In this document: positions 22,566 through 35,462 of the stretch, in pieces
Layout of the letters: each line of letters begins with the position of its first letter
How positions within the stretch are numbered: the stretch's first letter is position 1
Assembly: GCF_020509005.1 (NCBI RefSeq)
Contig: NC_063012.1
Location: 4,092,001 to 4,156,000, forward strand
DNA from: Fulvia fulva
Taxonomy: Eukaryota > Ascomycota > Dothideomycetes > Mycosphaerellales > Mycosphaerellaceae
Direction: 5' to 3'
DNA length: 64,000 nt
Translations under genes and position numbers: made by a program
Notes under the pieces: generated by a model
What the model was told of the DNA's origin: nothing
Seen by the model: only the letters and a program-made list of their open reading frames with translations
Database searches by the model: none

Positions 22566-24540
22566 CTAGTAATAAATAAATAAATATATTTATAATACCT
22601 ATCTAGCTCCTAAAAGGTCTACGAGGCCGGGGGCTATTAAGGAAGAGAGAGGGGAAAACCGTCGTACGGGGAAAAACCCTCTTTAGGTATTAGTAAGTTC
22701 TCTCTATTCCTTATCGGTTAATCTATCGTACTAGAAGCGGTAAGTACTAGGTAGTTAGCCGCCCCGGAGTACTAATCTACCCGGTACCTAGGAACGAGTA
22801 TTAGTAGCTAGCCGACTATCGAGTAGACGATAGGTCGACTATTAGTAGAGGCGGGTCGCCTATCGAGTAGGAGATAGGTCGACCGTCGAGCGGAAAACGA
22901 GCTAGCCGTTAAGTAGACGACGAGTCGACCCTTCCGGGCTCCTATACTCTATTAGTACTCCTATCGCTATTCCTCCTATACTCGGGGTCGCTATAGGCTA
23001 CGGTCTACCCGCCTACGTAGTCGTCGGTACCGCCGGAGTTCTACTACGTCTATAGGTAGGGCGCCTTCGAAGGCTTCCTAGAACTCTTCCTCCTAGGCTA
23101 TCTCCCCTATTCTTACTACTATCTTACCCGCTATCTAGAACTACTATAGTAGGCCGGTCCGCATTACTATTCGTACCGCTACTCGTATCCTACGCGCTAT
23201 AACTATTATATATTAGAAGTCTATAGCCCTAGTCTCGAGGCGTATTACCTACCGGGCTTCTATAAAGCGTAGGTAGAATAGTACGACGTATTTCGGCGTC
23301 TAGATACGTCCGTATTTATATAGGCTACTATCTACTCCCGGTACCTTTCGGCGATATAGATAGTCCTTAAACCTAATATATTCTAAGCGGAGTAGTATCG
23401 TAACTATTACCTATAGGCGGGTAAGGGCTCGGAAGAGTATTACTCTATCTCGGCTAATAGGTCCTATCTTCGCCGCTACCTCGTCTTCTCGTCGGTATAT
23501 CCGTCGCCGTAGTAGTTATACGTTTAGGTACCGTTCGCCTTTCTCCTAGCGCTCGTTCTAGATTCCCTATATATATCTACGGACCGCGTTCGCTATAGCC
23601 TTCCGTTCTTCGCGTCCCTATCCCGCTCCTATTACTAGTATACTACTAGCTAGGGCCTATACTCGGAACTTTACTATCGGGATTTATTACGTATCTAGCT
23701 ACCGCTAGGCCTATAATCCTATCTTCTTTTTAGGCGCTATAGATCGAAGGCGTGTCGTAATCGCCTAGTACGCCGCGTAGATATCGCTCCCTACCTTACT
23801 ATTTACCGTCTAGAGCGTATAGCCTATAGCGAGCTATTAGAGGTAGAGGTCTAGTAGCGTAATCTACGTATCCGCTTCTAGGACCTACGTCGGTATAGTA
23901 CGGTATACCCCGGTCGCCCTACGTAAATATTCGTTCTATATATTTTAAATCTACTTTATCTAGCTAGTCGCGTAGGATAGATACTAGACTAGTACCCTAA
24001 AGGTAATCGCCGGTCGGACGATAGAGCTATATAGCTAGCGTATCTTTACGAAGGCTACGCCCTATATAGAGGCCGCGAGGCGTATAACTAAGGCTTTGTT
24101 CTAGTCTCCCCGCTACCGGAGCTACTTTAGGTAGGCGTACTACCGGATTTACGTATCTACTTAGAATCCTAGGACCTAGATAGATAGCTATAGAGTAATC
24201 TAGCTTACGCCGGTCCCGGTCTCGATCGTAGCTTAGAGGTTATACTTCTTCGGGGTCCTCTTAAGGTAGATTATCTAGTACTTCTTAGGTACGAAGACTA
24301 CCCCGTATCGCGCTATCTATTCGTTATATATCTCGAGCGCCGCTTCGAGTTAGCGGTAGTTAGTCTCGGTTAAGTCGCTATATATTAGGATGTTTATATC
24401 GTCGATAAAGCCTATATAGGAGTTAGTACCGCCGGCGCTTCTTCTAAGTAGCGGGAGGAGCGTAGAGGCGAAGAAAAGGAAGAGGATCGGAGAGAGCGAT
24501 AAGCCCTACGGGATCCCCGTTTCTATAGGCCGTATCTAAG
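22566..24540 (-). mobile_element. LINE I, 3' half (minus strand)
   Basis: The left end carries an ATTT-type tail on the minus strand (about 22566-22590), different from the TCTA tails elsewhere. Reverse transcriptase sequence follows: ETGIPQGLSLSPILF near 24500 and the catalytic FIDDINIL at 24398-24409, both Asp codons kept. The reading continues across the gypsy element H into 33277 onward (LDISGAFNKVSYA and FLSNRST), which shows that H inserted inside the reverse transcriptase domain of this LINE. Confidence 0.82.
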
Positions 24541-24745
24541 TATCACGGCCGCTCCGTAAGTAAAGGATTCGAATCTGATTACGTGATCCTTGGTCACGTG
24601 ATCCGGATGACTAAGCTCGGCCCGATACCGACGCCCGACACCTCGGCCTTTAAGTATAGGCCTCGTTCTTAGACTCTCTTTACTCTTTAGCTATCGACTT
24701 TATTAATACTACACCCTTATACTCTCGTACTATAGTCTAGTATCA
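24541..24745 (+). repeat. 5' LTR of gypsy element H
   Basis: 205 bp, starts TATCACGG (RIP form of TGTCACGG) and ends TATCA. It matches 33087-33276, with a short extra segment around GTGATCCTTGGTCAC. Confidence 0.88.
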
Positions 24746-24920
24746 CTTCGATAGCTTATATTAAGGACGCTACTATATTTAGCGCCGCTTAAGACTCTAG
24801 AAATCGCGATATTACGACTCCTCGAAATCCCCGACTCGTACTAGCGTAAAAGTAGCGTAGTACTCTCTCTTTCTCTCTAGATCAAGACGCTAAGAAGGCG
24901 CATTACTATATTATAGCTAG

Positions 24921-26505
24921 ACCCTACTCCTAGAAACAGTAAACACCTTAGTATCGGGGTTCGTAGATAACACAAATATCCTAGCGTAGTCGGGGTCTAT
25001 AGAGGAAAACTACGCACTCCTAGAGGAGAGATATAGATAATGCGAAAAGTGGGCAAGAGAGCATAGGGCAAAATTCGTACCGGACAAGTACCAACTTATC
25101 TATTTTAGTAAGGCAAAGACAAAATATAACTTGGTAGTACTAGTAAAAATCTAGAGGTTCGAGACCTATCCTATAAGGGAACTTAGAGTCCTTAGGATAT
25201 AGCTAGACCCGAAACTTAGCTAGGGACCACAAGTAAAGAAGGCGTAAGCGAGAGCGGACACTAATAGACAATTAATCGAGAGACTTACTACGTTAACCTA
25301 GGGGGCGACCTTTATAAAGGCCTAGACTATGTACAAGGCTATTATCAAGCCCGTAATGCTATATAGAGCAGCAATTTAGGCAGCGGAAAAACATATCCCG
25401 AAGAGAATTAAGGACCCCCTTAACAGAGCGTAGGCAGCCTGCCTAAAGAGAGTACTAGGGGCATACAAGTCAACCCCTCACAGGACAATAGAAATGGAAT
25501 CAGGTACAGCCCCTATCAGGGAGTACCTCCAGGGCATAAGGTGTCAATACGTAGAGAAGACATCAGCATACCTAGCCTAGGGAACTATCTAAGCAGCTAC
25601 TTAAAGGATAAGAACCTAGTAGGAGAGGAGGGGAAGACCTAACCGGCCATATATAATCCTATAGAAGGAAGTAGACCTAAAAACATCACAGGAAATCCTA
25701 GCAGCCCTTGAACAGAGAGAAGCTCTGAGGGAGCAAGCTAATATAGGGGACAAAGGGAAAAAGAAGCAAAGCTAAGTAGAAAGGATCGTAGGTCACCTAT
25801 AGGAAACGCGTTAGAACTAAAAACCGGTGAGGCTAGGAGCCCTACTAGCGGCCAGGACCTTCGGGAGGTATAACTACCTTATCTATAAAGACCTAAAGAG
25901 GGCGGAAGCAAGCATAGCTATCTAGATTCGCTCTGAGCACATTAGGCTAAGAGCATACTTGCACTAAAGAAGAGTCCTAGGATTCGATTCTAAACGTTGC
26001 CCCTATAGCTACCTATCCTAAAACCCGGAGTATATAGTGCTGAACTGTACTAAGTGGGTAAAAGGGAGAAGCTAGTAGAGGGCGAAGGCAAGAGACAGGT
26101 AATACCAGGCCATTATCTAGGACAGACAAGATATAAGGAGAGTGACAAGATGGATCCTTAACGAGGACTACCTAGAGCAATTCTCCCTAGCAGTAGAAAC
26201 GGAAAGGTGGATAGAGAGGAGGGAGAGAGAGAGAAGAGCCGGGGAAACAGAAGGGAGAAAGGGAATCGAGAGGAGGACATTACTAGGGTTACGGGCAAGG
26301 TAGTCATAGGGTAACAACTATAACACTAGCGTACCCTAAAGGAAGGAGAACGAAAGGACAAGATAGAAAGAACGAGGAGGGCAAAGACGAGGAGGTTTTC
26401 ATCCGTTAAACGGGTTTCCTACCTACACAAATAGACCTAAATAGCGAGAGACCTATATAGGCTATAGGGCACTAAAACAGGCGAATGAATAATCTATCTA
26501 TCTAT
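24921..26505 (+). mobile_element. LINE F, 5'-truncated, inside gypsy element H
   Basis: A perfect 15 bp duplication CTATATTATAGCTAG (24906-24920 and 26506-26520) flanks it. It starts within the reverse transcriptase just before the catalytic box and runs to a 3' end with TCTA tail. The catalytic box reads FVDN at 24960-24971; the second Asp is changed by a TpG to TpA transition (GATGAC to GATAAC). Downstream it reads MYKAIIKPVMLYRAAI and HIPKRIKDPLNRA, closely related to LINE copy A. It retains many CA and TG sites, so it is less mutated than the gypsy element that surrounds it. Confidence 0.9.
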
Positions 26506-26520
26506 CTATATTATAGCTAG

Positions 26521-28800
26521 GCTATAGGGTACCGGTTACCCTAGCGGCGGCGGCGGCGCGAATACTTAACGTATCGAGCGCCGCGCGCGACTAACTCGAA
26601 ACTTAGAACTTTTTACGCGATCCGATTAGTACACCTAGTCCGACGATACCGTCCTACTAGATCCCTTTACTAAGTACGCTAATAAGGAACGCGCGGTTCT
26701 CGATAGGCTCCTAGAAGAGAAGGAAGGAGAGGATACCTAACCCGAAATTATAGATACTTTTAACCTCGTAGTATTGCTCTATAAGGGCGATATTATAGAC
26801 TACCTCGATAAGAATAGGTCAACTAACAATACTCGTAAGGACTTTGCTATTGACTATATAGACGACCGCGGTCGTACCGGGATATACCGTATCCTACTCG
26901 ACTAACTACGGTTACTTAACGTAACTTAGTTTTACGACTACGTCTAGAACTAACTAGAGGTAATTACCTACGCCCTTCGTAAACTCGAGGCTAATTACCG
27001 CTAAGATATCCTAGATAGGGCGGCGCTATATTAAGCTAACGAGCTAAATAAGAAGAAGTTCGAGGAAGTATATACTAAACTATAATATACGGAAAAGTAT
27101 AAGTAGGAATGTAAGTAGGACCTAGAACAAGCTAATAAGGACCTTATAAAGGCTAACTAGGACGTTACTAAGTATAGGAAGTAGGCTAATAACTAGTATA
27201 GCTCTACTAAGAGAGCCGAAAAGGAGGTCGATATATTTAAAGTTAAAGTCGCTAAACTAGAAATACTCGTACCGGACGACTCCGCCTCTACGGCTACCGA
27301 CGTAGTAGGGCTATAGTAGACTATCGCTACGCTTAAACAGGATCTCGAGGAAGCTAAGCGTAGCCGTACTACCGAGAAACCTAAGGAGCGTAGCGCCCGC
27401 TCCCTCTCCGAGTTATAACGTCGACGCGGCGATAAACTAGCTAAAAAGTACGCCGAATAACCCGCTACGAAGCCTACGCGGAAGTAACGTAAGGAGCGAT
27501 TCGCTAATAACTCCTCCGACCCCGATTCCTCCGACTCGTCCTTAGACTCTCATTCTAATTTCGAAGAGCGTCCGCGCCGTAAGAGTAAGGGTAAGGACAA
27601 GAGATCGAGAAAGAGATAAGAGACCGTTATCGTTAACGACGACGACGACTTCGAGATTATAGACAGTAGCGTAGATATCGTACGCTATAACCAAACTATA
27701 GTAGAAGACTTTAAGACGAGTTCCCGTGTCGAAGTACCTAAGCCTAAATTCTTAGGAGAGAATATAGGTAGTAAAGACTCGCCGATACTTAATAAGTAGA
27801 CTACTTAACTCGGTAATAAGCTTGCCGCTTCTATCTTTAAGGACGTGCTATCCGCCCTACGTTCCGTATAAGAAACTACTATAGGGTTAGTATACTCTAT
27901 ACTCCGTAACTATATTTCCTAGAAGATCGTCTTCTCTAAGGTTCCCTCCGCGAGCCGGCTATTTAAGAGCGTAAAGAAATGCCTATATTTCCTAGATAAG
28001 AACTTCGGCGACTATAATCCCGAGGGCACCGCGCGTAATAATATAGACGCGCTTAAGATAGTAGAGAATAACAAGTTCTCCGAGTTCTATACTAAGTTCT
28101 AACGTAAGCGCGCCTAGGTCCTATAAGGCGCGAGCCGTAAGTACGAGGTTATCGAGCTTAAGAAGAAGCTAAGCTTTAAGTACCGTAATCGACTAGTCGT
28201 ACTACCTAACACGAAGTTAGTTAAGGAGCTTACTCGGCAATACTACCGCCTAGAGAGCGAGCTAGCTCAACTTAAACACGACCTACTACGTACTAAGAAC
28301 GACGAGAAGAAGGACAAGAAGACGACTATATCTAAGGGTAACGGTACGGTATCGGTACCTCCTATAGTAGGGTAGGTTATACTACCGATACTCCCTTTAG
28401 ATAACGGCGTTCCTCTCGGCCGCTCTCCTTATACTAATTAGCCGCTCCTTCCGTAGAAGGACCGCCCTAATCAGTATAAGAACCTTATATAACTTACTTA
28501 AGATTAGCGTACTTAGATTATCGCTAGCGGTAGCTACCTACGCTACCGGGGTACCGGCTACGTCTTAGGCGCCGCCGGCTACCTACTTGACCTATATAAG
28601 CGTCCTAAGAAGAAGGCTAATAATAACGGCCTTACGGTTACTAAAGTACCGGCGGGAAATACCTAAGCTATCATTTAAGCGTAATAGATAATAGTCCGCC
28701 TTAGGAAGTCTTATACCCTTACGAACCTTATAAATATACCCGTACCCTATAGGCGTTTTCCTTATAAGCCCGAGCGAGTACGCCCTCTTCTATAGAAGTA
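26521..28800 (+). pseudogene. gag remnant of gypsy element H
   Basis: Plus-strand coding remains between the LINE insertion and the protease. They are rich in charged residues, with a coiled-coil-like segment at about 27000-27420, a Ser/Arg/Lys-rich stretch at 27390-27610 and a capsid-like part at 27930-28250. RIP-type stops interrupt it throughout. The first codons lie left of the LINE, near 24870-24920. No intact zinc knuckle was read with confidence. Confidence 0.65.
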
Positions 28801-28849
28801 GATAAAGGACCCAAAGTCTCGTATCACTTTGTAGTAGAGGGTAGGGTAA

Positions 28850-31800
28850 ATAGAATATATATATATACCTTCCTTAATAATAGTACTAACTCTAAACTCG
28901 TAAATACTTCCTTTATATAAAAACACAAATTCCCGCTCTACGATATTAAGCCCTTTACGCTAGGCCTAGGTGATAGCTCCTAAGTACTAATAATCATTAC
29001 TAAAGCTATAAACATTAAACTAAACCTTTAAGGCTATATCGAGACGGTTAAATACCTAGTTACCGATACCTACTACGATATAGTCCTTAGCCTTAGATAG
29101 TACGCAAAGTATAGCCCTTATAAAGACTAGAAGCGAAGCGTACTTACCTTTAACGACGTTGACTATTAGAATCACTCTCTCTATAAGAACGTTAGCCTAC
29201 TAGTAACGTTACCTATCCCCGAGTTACTACTAACGCCGGTACCCGACTACGATAGCCTTAAGCGACCCGACATCCGCGATATACCGGTCCCTTAGCCCCT
29301 TAAAGTCGGCGCTAAAAGAGTTAGGGCTAGGTATAGAGACAATATTAAGCGGATCAACTTATACGAACTCCGGAGACTCTATCGTACGAGAGATATAGAA
29401 GTATATACTATATAGATTAACCTACGCGAAGTATATACGGCTAAGAGCGCGGCCGATCCGGTTATAGTATAAGCGTTAGGGCTTTACGCTATAATAGTAC
29501 GAAAGGTTATAGGCGGTAACGCTATATTCGCGTACGCTATATATATTAAAGACAGCTACTATAGGACGCTCCGTTATTAATAGGAGTACTAGGTAGAGGC
29601 CTACGCGATAAACGTAACTAATTATAACGTATTTATAGAAAAGCTATACCGGAAGTAGAAGGACCCCGACGTACTCGGTAAGCTACCGGCTATATACTAT
29701 TATCGGTAAGCTCTATTCTCGAAGTTAGAGTTAGATAAGCTACTACCTTATCGCTCTAGCCTAGATTATAAGATTAAGCTAAAGAAGGATACTCGGCTAC
29801 CGTTTAAGCGGCTCTATCCGATTTCGAATAGAGAGTTAGAAGTAGTAAAAGCTTAGGTAGATAACTAACTTTAGAAAGGTAATATCTAACGTAGTAACTC
29901 ACCTATAGCATTACCGGTAATTATCGTACGTAAACTAGGTAGTAGACTACGCGTCTATATTGACTACCGCGCCCTAGACGCTATTACTATAAAATCGAGG
30001 TACTATATCCTACTTATCTAAGATACCCTTAACCGGATTAGTAGTAAGAAGGACTTTACTAAGCTCGATATAATCGCTACCTTTAATCGTTTACGTATTG
30101 CGGAAGGGGACGAGTAGAAAACGGCATTTACTACGCGCTACGGTCAATTTAAATGTCTAGTAATACCCTTTAGTCTCTATAATACACCCGGCACCTTCTA
30201 GTTATATATTAATAATACGCTCCGAGAGTACCTAGACGATTTTACCTCCGCGAACCTCGATAACGTACTTATATTTAGCGACACCCTAGAGGAGTATATC
30301 GTTTACGTCGAGAAGGTTATAGCGAAGCTATAGGAGGTAGGACTTTAACTCGATATCGATAAGTACGAGTTTCACGTCTAAGAGACGAAGTACCTTAGCT
30401 TAATTATAGGCGCGGACGGCATTAAGATAGATAAGGATAAGATCGCCGTAATCTAAGAATAGGAGACCCCTCGTAACCTAATAGATATTCTGTCCTTCCT
30501 TAGCTTTTATAACTTCTATAGGCGGTTTATTCGTAACTACTTAGGCATCGCCTACCCGATAATATAGCTCACTAAGAAAGACGTACTATAGGTATAGGGT
30601 AACGAATATTAGGACGCTTTCGAACGTATAAAATAAGCGTTTACTAAGGACGACATTATGCTCGTATATTTCGTACCCGGGCGAGAAACGAAGCTCGAAA
30701 CGGATACGTTAGACTTCGTTACTACTATAGTAATGTTATAGTAAGGAGAAGACGGTATATAGCGCCTAGTAGCTTTTATATCTAAGAAGATGTCGCCGTA
30801 AGAATATAACTACGACATCTATAATAAGGAACTACTCGCTATTGTAAAAGCCTTTAAGGAATAGAAGCTAGAGCTTATATCTAGAGACATTAATAGAGAT
30901 AAGGCCGACTTCGAAAACCTTACCGACGAAAGCGGTAAGCTAATCCTAGTATACGCCGATTATAAGAACCTTAAATAGTTTACGAGTACTAAGGTCCTAA
31001 ATAGACGCTAGGTACGTTAGTCCGAGTTCTTATCGTAGTTCTACTTTAAGATTGTCTATATCCCTAGTAAGACAAATGTCAAACCTAATACTCTAATACG
31101 GCGGCTATAGGACGTCCCTATAAACGATAACGACCTATAAAGATAGTATTAAGAACAGACGTTACTACCTAAGTACCGATTCCTTAACATCTCGCCGATA
31201 GAGATCCGTCTAGGCTAATAGGATAATAAACTTATAACTAAGATCCGCGTTATATATACGGAGAAGCGGAGCTATAGTAAGCGTTACGCTAGTTAGACGT
31301 AGGAGAGCCTTATACGCTACTACGCTAGTACCGTATAGATAATAGCGAGGCGGTAGCTATAGGCGGCCTTATCTATATTAAGAATAGATACGGCGGCTAT
31401 AACGTATTCGTACTAGACGTACCGGGTTTACGCTTTAAGGTCTTCTAAGTATATTATAGTACCCCCTCTACTAGTTACCTAGGGCGTTCGAAGACCTACG
31501 AGCTTATTACTCGCGACTTCGTCTAGCCCGGCCTTTCGTAGTATATACGTAATAAGATCTTTAAGTACTACGAATGCCGCTCGTTAAAACCCTCGTAGAC
31601 GTAATATCTAGGGCTACTAAAACCCCTACTAATTCCGTTTAAACTATAGGACGAAATTGCTATAGATTTCGTAGTAGGACTACCGAAGAGTACTAATTAT
31701 AATGGCGTTATATATACTAATGCCCTTATAATCACTAACCGTACGGGTAAGGGATACTATATAATCCTAGTAAAGGAGATAACGGCCGAATATATCGCCG

Positions 31801-33060
31801 AGGTCTTCGTCCGGGACTACTACCGCTTATATAGTGCCCCTCTGTCTATCGTTATAGATCGAGGTAGTTAGTAGCTATTAGCTTTTTAGTAACGCTTCTA
31901 CGAACTAGTAGGGATAGTCTATAAGTTGTCTATAGCCTTCTATCCTAAGACCGATAGATAGTCTAAGAACACGAATAAGGAGATAGAGAAGTACCTCCGT
32001 ATCTTTATCGACTACGTATAAGGAGATTAGGTATAGTAGCTTCCGCTAGCGGAATTCGTAAAGAACAACTACATTATAGAAGCAATAGGTATGTCGCTAT
32101 TCTTTGCCGAACGAGGTCGTAATTATCGTACTAGTAACTTTAATAGAGATAGCCTCCCTAAGCGTCTAATACCTACTAAGTAACGCCTATCCGCGGAAAA
32201 GGCAGAGCGTTTTACTTAATAGATAAAGGACTTCCGTACGTACCTATACGAATACTTACGTTACGATTAAGCCCTATAAGTAGATAACGCTAATATATAC
32301 CGTACTATACTACCGCGATATAGCCTAGGCGACCGTATCTATATTAATACTAAGAACTAGAAGTCATTACGCCTAGCTAAGAAGCTTAATATCAAATAGT
32401 TTAGACCGGTAACAATTACTATCGCGCTCGGTAAGAATGCGTATAGTATTGCCCTACTAGAGACGATCCGCGTATATAACTCCTTCTATTTAAATCTTCT
32501 CCGACCGGTAGATCTAGAGGATAACGTACGACCGCCGCTAATCTAGGTTACTAATAAAACTAGTAGTACGTTCAAGACCTAGGAGGTTAAACGCGTCCTA
32601 GATTCTAAGCCGAAGGGCAGAGGCATTACTTTACTAGTGAAATAGAAGGGCTATTTAGATAGTAAGTCTACCTAGGAGCCCGCGAGCGTAGTATATAAGG
32701 ATATACTAAAGGTAGTCGTAGACTTTAAGTATAATAACCTAACTAAGTCTATACCGATTAACTTTTATCCGCTAGAAGATTAGATTCTAAATAAGACCTT
32801 AGTCGATATAAGGCCGGACGCGAACGTAATAGATCTAGTACCTTAGTTAACCGTAACGGTATAGCCTCTACGTAAAGGTAATAGCCCTATAGCTCTAGCT
32901 AAGGATAACTATACGCCTAATACTAACGATAGCTATATTAGAAGGGTTTTAGTACCTACCTCTAGTAAGTTATTAGAGCTAATAGACGAAACGGACGATA
33001 TAGAGGATAATAAAGCTTTCGCGTTTACGCTAAGGGAGATTTAAGGACATACGCTTTAAG
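28850..33060 (+). pseudogene. pol remnant of gypsy element H
   Basis: Reverse transcriptase: KIKLKKDTRLPFKRLYP (about 29775), VYIDYRALDAITIKSRY (29953-30003) and the catalytic box, now NLDN at 30253-30264, where the second Asp is lost by TpG to TpA. RNase H: FVPGRETKLETDT near 30675, then YDIYNKELLAIVKA near 30812. Integrase: DEIAIDFVVGLPKS near 31650 (first Asp), IVIDRGS near 31850 (second Asp), and SKNTNKEIEKYLR near 31965 with the Glu. The C-terminus at about 32590-32740 is a chromodomain (LVKxKGYLDSKST), which ties it to chromoviruses. Many TAG and TAA codons make it non-functional. Confidence 0.88.
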
Positions 33061-33086
33061 ACGAAGGTATTTTAGAGGGGGGGTGG

Positions 33087-33276
33087 TGTCACGGCCGCTC
33101 CGTAAGTAAAGGATTCGAATCTGATCACGTGACCCGGATGACTAAGCTTGGCCCGATACCGACACCCGACACCTCGGCCTTTAAGTATAGGCCTCGTTCT
33201 TAGACTCTCTTCTCTCTTTAGCTATCGACTTTGTTAATACTATATCCTTCTACTCTCGTACTATAGTCTCGTAATA
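33087..33276 (+). repeat. 3' LTR of gypsy element H
   Basis: 190 bp, starts TGTCACGG directly after the polypurine tract and ends AATA. The target duplication CTAAG follows at 33277-33281. It keeps the unmutated TG start that the 5' LTR has lost. Confidence 0.88.
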
Positions 33277-34000
33277 CTAAGGTTTACGCTACTCCCCTAG
33301 GACGAGCTACGTAGACCGGTTACTAAGGAAGGACTTAACGAACGCGACGAGCTAGCTAGGTAGACCTTGCGCCCGGAGGTTATAGAGTAGTTAGGCGTAG
33401 GAAACTTTATTAAACGCCCCCGAGATATCGAGGGATAGTAGGGTAGCGACCTATTATCGACGTATTACCTAGATTATATAAATCTATTCCGTAACGAGTT
33501 CTAGGGCGGTCGTCGTAGACCGCCCTAGTCGGGCTCCTATCTACTCGTAAGGATGGAATCGTATTTAGTAAGCTAGCTACGAGATAAGGTAATAAGTCTT
33601 AACCGCGCTTTCCTACTTATCTAGTACTACCGTATAGCCTCGTTTCGAGAGGTTAGCCTAGAGTAAAAGCTTCCCTCTACGCCCACCCTCCCTATTTACT
33701 CCTTAAGCTAATATCTACCTCTATAGGCCTAAGCCCTCTAGTGCTCTCTATTAACCGATATACGTATCCGTTCTCTCGGGCTATATAGATAGTATTAGCC
33801 GTTAGTACTAGTATATACTTCGCCCTAGGTTTTAACGCCCTTCGCGTTACCGTAGCCTATCTCTAGAAAGCGGCCGTCTATACCTCGTAGGTTTGCTCGG
33901 GGCACACACTACGCCGGGTAGCGTACTCCTTACGTTTCTACCTACTAACTAATATAAAGTTCCTTATTACCCTACCCTTAATCCTCCCCGATTATAGAAC
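33277..34000 (-). mobile_element. LINE I, 5' part (minus strand), right of element H
   Basis: Read leftwards from about 33430 the minus strand gives LDISGAFNKVSYA, then QGLPS, then FVKSFLSNRST and LVLGE, which runs in sense into RPIETGIPQG across the site of element H. This is the palm of a LINE reverse transcriptase. The 5' end of the LINE lies somewhere between about 33900 and 34200 and could not be fixed. No target duplication was found. Confidence 0.75.
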
Positions 34001-34099
34001 TAATCTACTCGTATTATACGTCTTTTCCCCGTCCTAATAGCCGTCTTTTCCTTACTTAGGCTATCGTCTTTTCCTTGTCGTAATCTACTATATTAGACT

Positions 34100-35278
34100 A
34101 GGTACGTTATATAGCGGAATAGGTAGTACCTTAGGTAAAACCCTCGTTCCTATACCGGGTACTTAATAGGTACTTATAGGCTTCGTCGCGTATCTACCTA
34201 CCCTCCGTATTACCCGCTAGTAAATACTAGATTGTTTCGTAGTCCGCTCGACGCCGTCGTATAGTCCGCTTAGTTATTGTTCTATAGTCTAGAACAACGG
34301 TATAGAGTTAGATCGGTAACTACGTAGAGACTAGGTCTAGCTACTACGTATTACTAGAATACGATATAGTCCTCGGCCGTCCCTAGTACGACGAGTATTA
34401 ACCTACGTTCTACTATACGTTAGGAACTATAACCCTATTCTTACTATATTATTAATAGAACTATATACTCGGAACTGAACTAGTATACGTATAGTCTATT
34501 AACGATAAGGGTATTATACTAAGAGGCGTTCTTTAGACCGAGATACTAGTACTAGAGAGTTCGCGACCTTAAGCTCTATCTAATTACGTCAAACCCTACG
34601 TAGAGGATGAAGACGAACCTATAGTAGTATAGGAGACGTACACGACGAAGGTAGTAATACGACATGCCGTCGATACCTACGATAAACCGGAACCGTCTTA
34701 TTACGTCCGCTAGCTACTACCCGCCGATAGGGTTAAAATACTTAAGCGCCTAGCGCGTCGAACGAAGAAGGAACTAAAGGTCGAGACTAAGCCGGATATC
34801 GATATTAAGCCTATTAATATAGAAGCACTTCGGCGTATAAGCTAGAGGAAGGGCTATTAAGTATAAATAATATAGATGTTTAACCCGAAAGAAAATCTTA
34901 ATAAGTAAGTCGCGCGAGACCCGCTATCCGCGTATATACTAAAGGCTTTCGGTATAAGAGCGAAACTAGTACTAGGAGGTAGCGCGGCGATGTTAGTAGA
35001 TACTAATACTTAATAAAATATAGATAGATAGGAGGAGCCCCGGGGTAACTATACCTAGCGGTAACTTAACGCCTCTACTATATTAGCTAATAACTATTAA
35101 CGTTTTATAAACGGTAAGGACAAAGACTAGGATCCTATCCCTTTATTACTAGTAGAGTTTAGGGAAATAGCTAGGCTATTTAGCCGTAAGGAAGTAGATA
35201 AGGTCCTACCGCGACGGCCTAGCGTAGACTATAAGATTAAGCTAAAGAATATTTAGATACCGCTATTTTAAAGACTAT
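34100..35278 (+). pseudogene. Protease and start of reverse transcriptase of element J
   Basis: Plus-strand gypsy-type pol remains. The segment YDIVLGRP near 34360-34390 is typical of the region after the aspartic protease active site. FGK or similar with SRKEVDKVLPRRPSVDYKIKL near 35180-35250 corresponds to the linker before the reverse transcriptase. It ends right there: the next recognisable sequence is the 3' LTR at 35279. Near 34020-34085 the short word GTCTTTTCC is repeated three times. Confidence 0.65.
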
Positions 35279-35462
35279 TATCACCGTACCGGCGTACATT
35301 ACTTAAACCCGCGGGCACGTACCTAGACCTCGCGCCCGCTAACTAATCCGACTAGCGGCTTAGCGCCTATATATAACTCTCGCGCCCTCCGCGCCTCTCT
35401 TAGATAGAATATCTATTCGACTTATACCTTACCCGACTACGTACTTATACCTACTTATAACA
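35279..35462 (+). repeat. 3' LTR of element J
   Basis: 184 bp, starts TATCACCG and ends AACA, followed by the duplication TAACC (35463-35467). It retains more CA sites than the 5' copy. Confidence 0.87.

Larger units (their letters stand above)
24541..33276 (+). mobile_element. Full-length chromoviral Ty3/gypsy retrotransposon H
   Basis: LTRs at 24541-24745 and 33087-33276 and a 5 bp duplication CTAAG (24536-24540 and 33277-33281) define an insertion of 8736 bp. It includes a 1.6 kb LINE fragment (24921-26505). Without that fragment and its 15 bp duplication the element is about 7.1 kb, a normal size for a chromovirus. Internal order: leader, gag, protease, reverse transcriptase, RNase H, integrase with a C-terminal chromodomain, polypurine tract (GAGGGGGGGTGG, ending 33086), 3' LTR. 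All frames are broken by RIP. Confidence 0.9.
20557..35462 (+). mobile_element. LTR retrotransposon J (outermost element of the nest), pol-deleted
   Basis: Two LTRs of 185 and 184 bp (20557-20741 and 35279-35462) are nearly alike, and the pair is flanked by an exact 5 bp duplication TAACC (20552-20556 and 35463-35467), so they are the ends of one insertion. Its own internal DNA is gag (20742-22565) and a protease to early reverse-transcriptase piece (about 34100-35278). The remaining 11.5 kb is a LINE with further elements nested in it. The pol frame stops at VDYKIKLKN near 35255, immediately before the 3' LTR, with no polypurine tract. The catalytic reverse transcriptase, RNase H and integrase are therefore missing. 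Confidence 0.85.

Noticed and set aside
35279..35462. Independent solo LTR
   Set aside because: The base pairs after it (TAACC) match those before the LTR at 20557, which makes the two LTRs the ends of one nested element.
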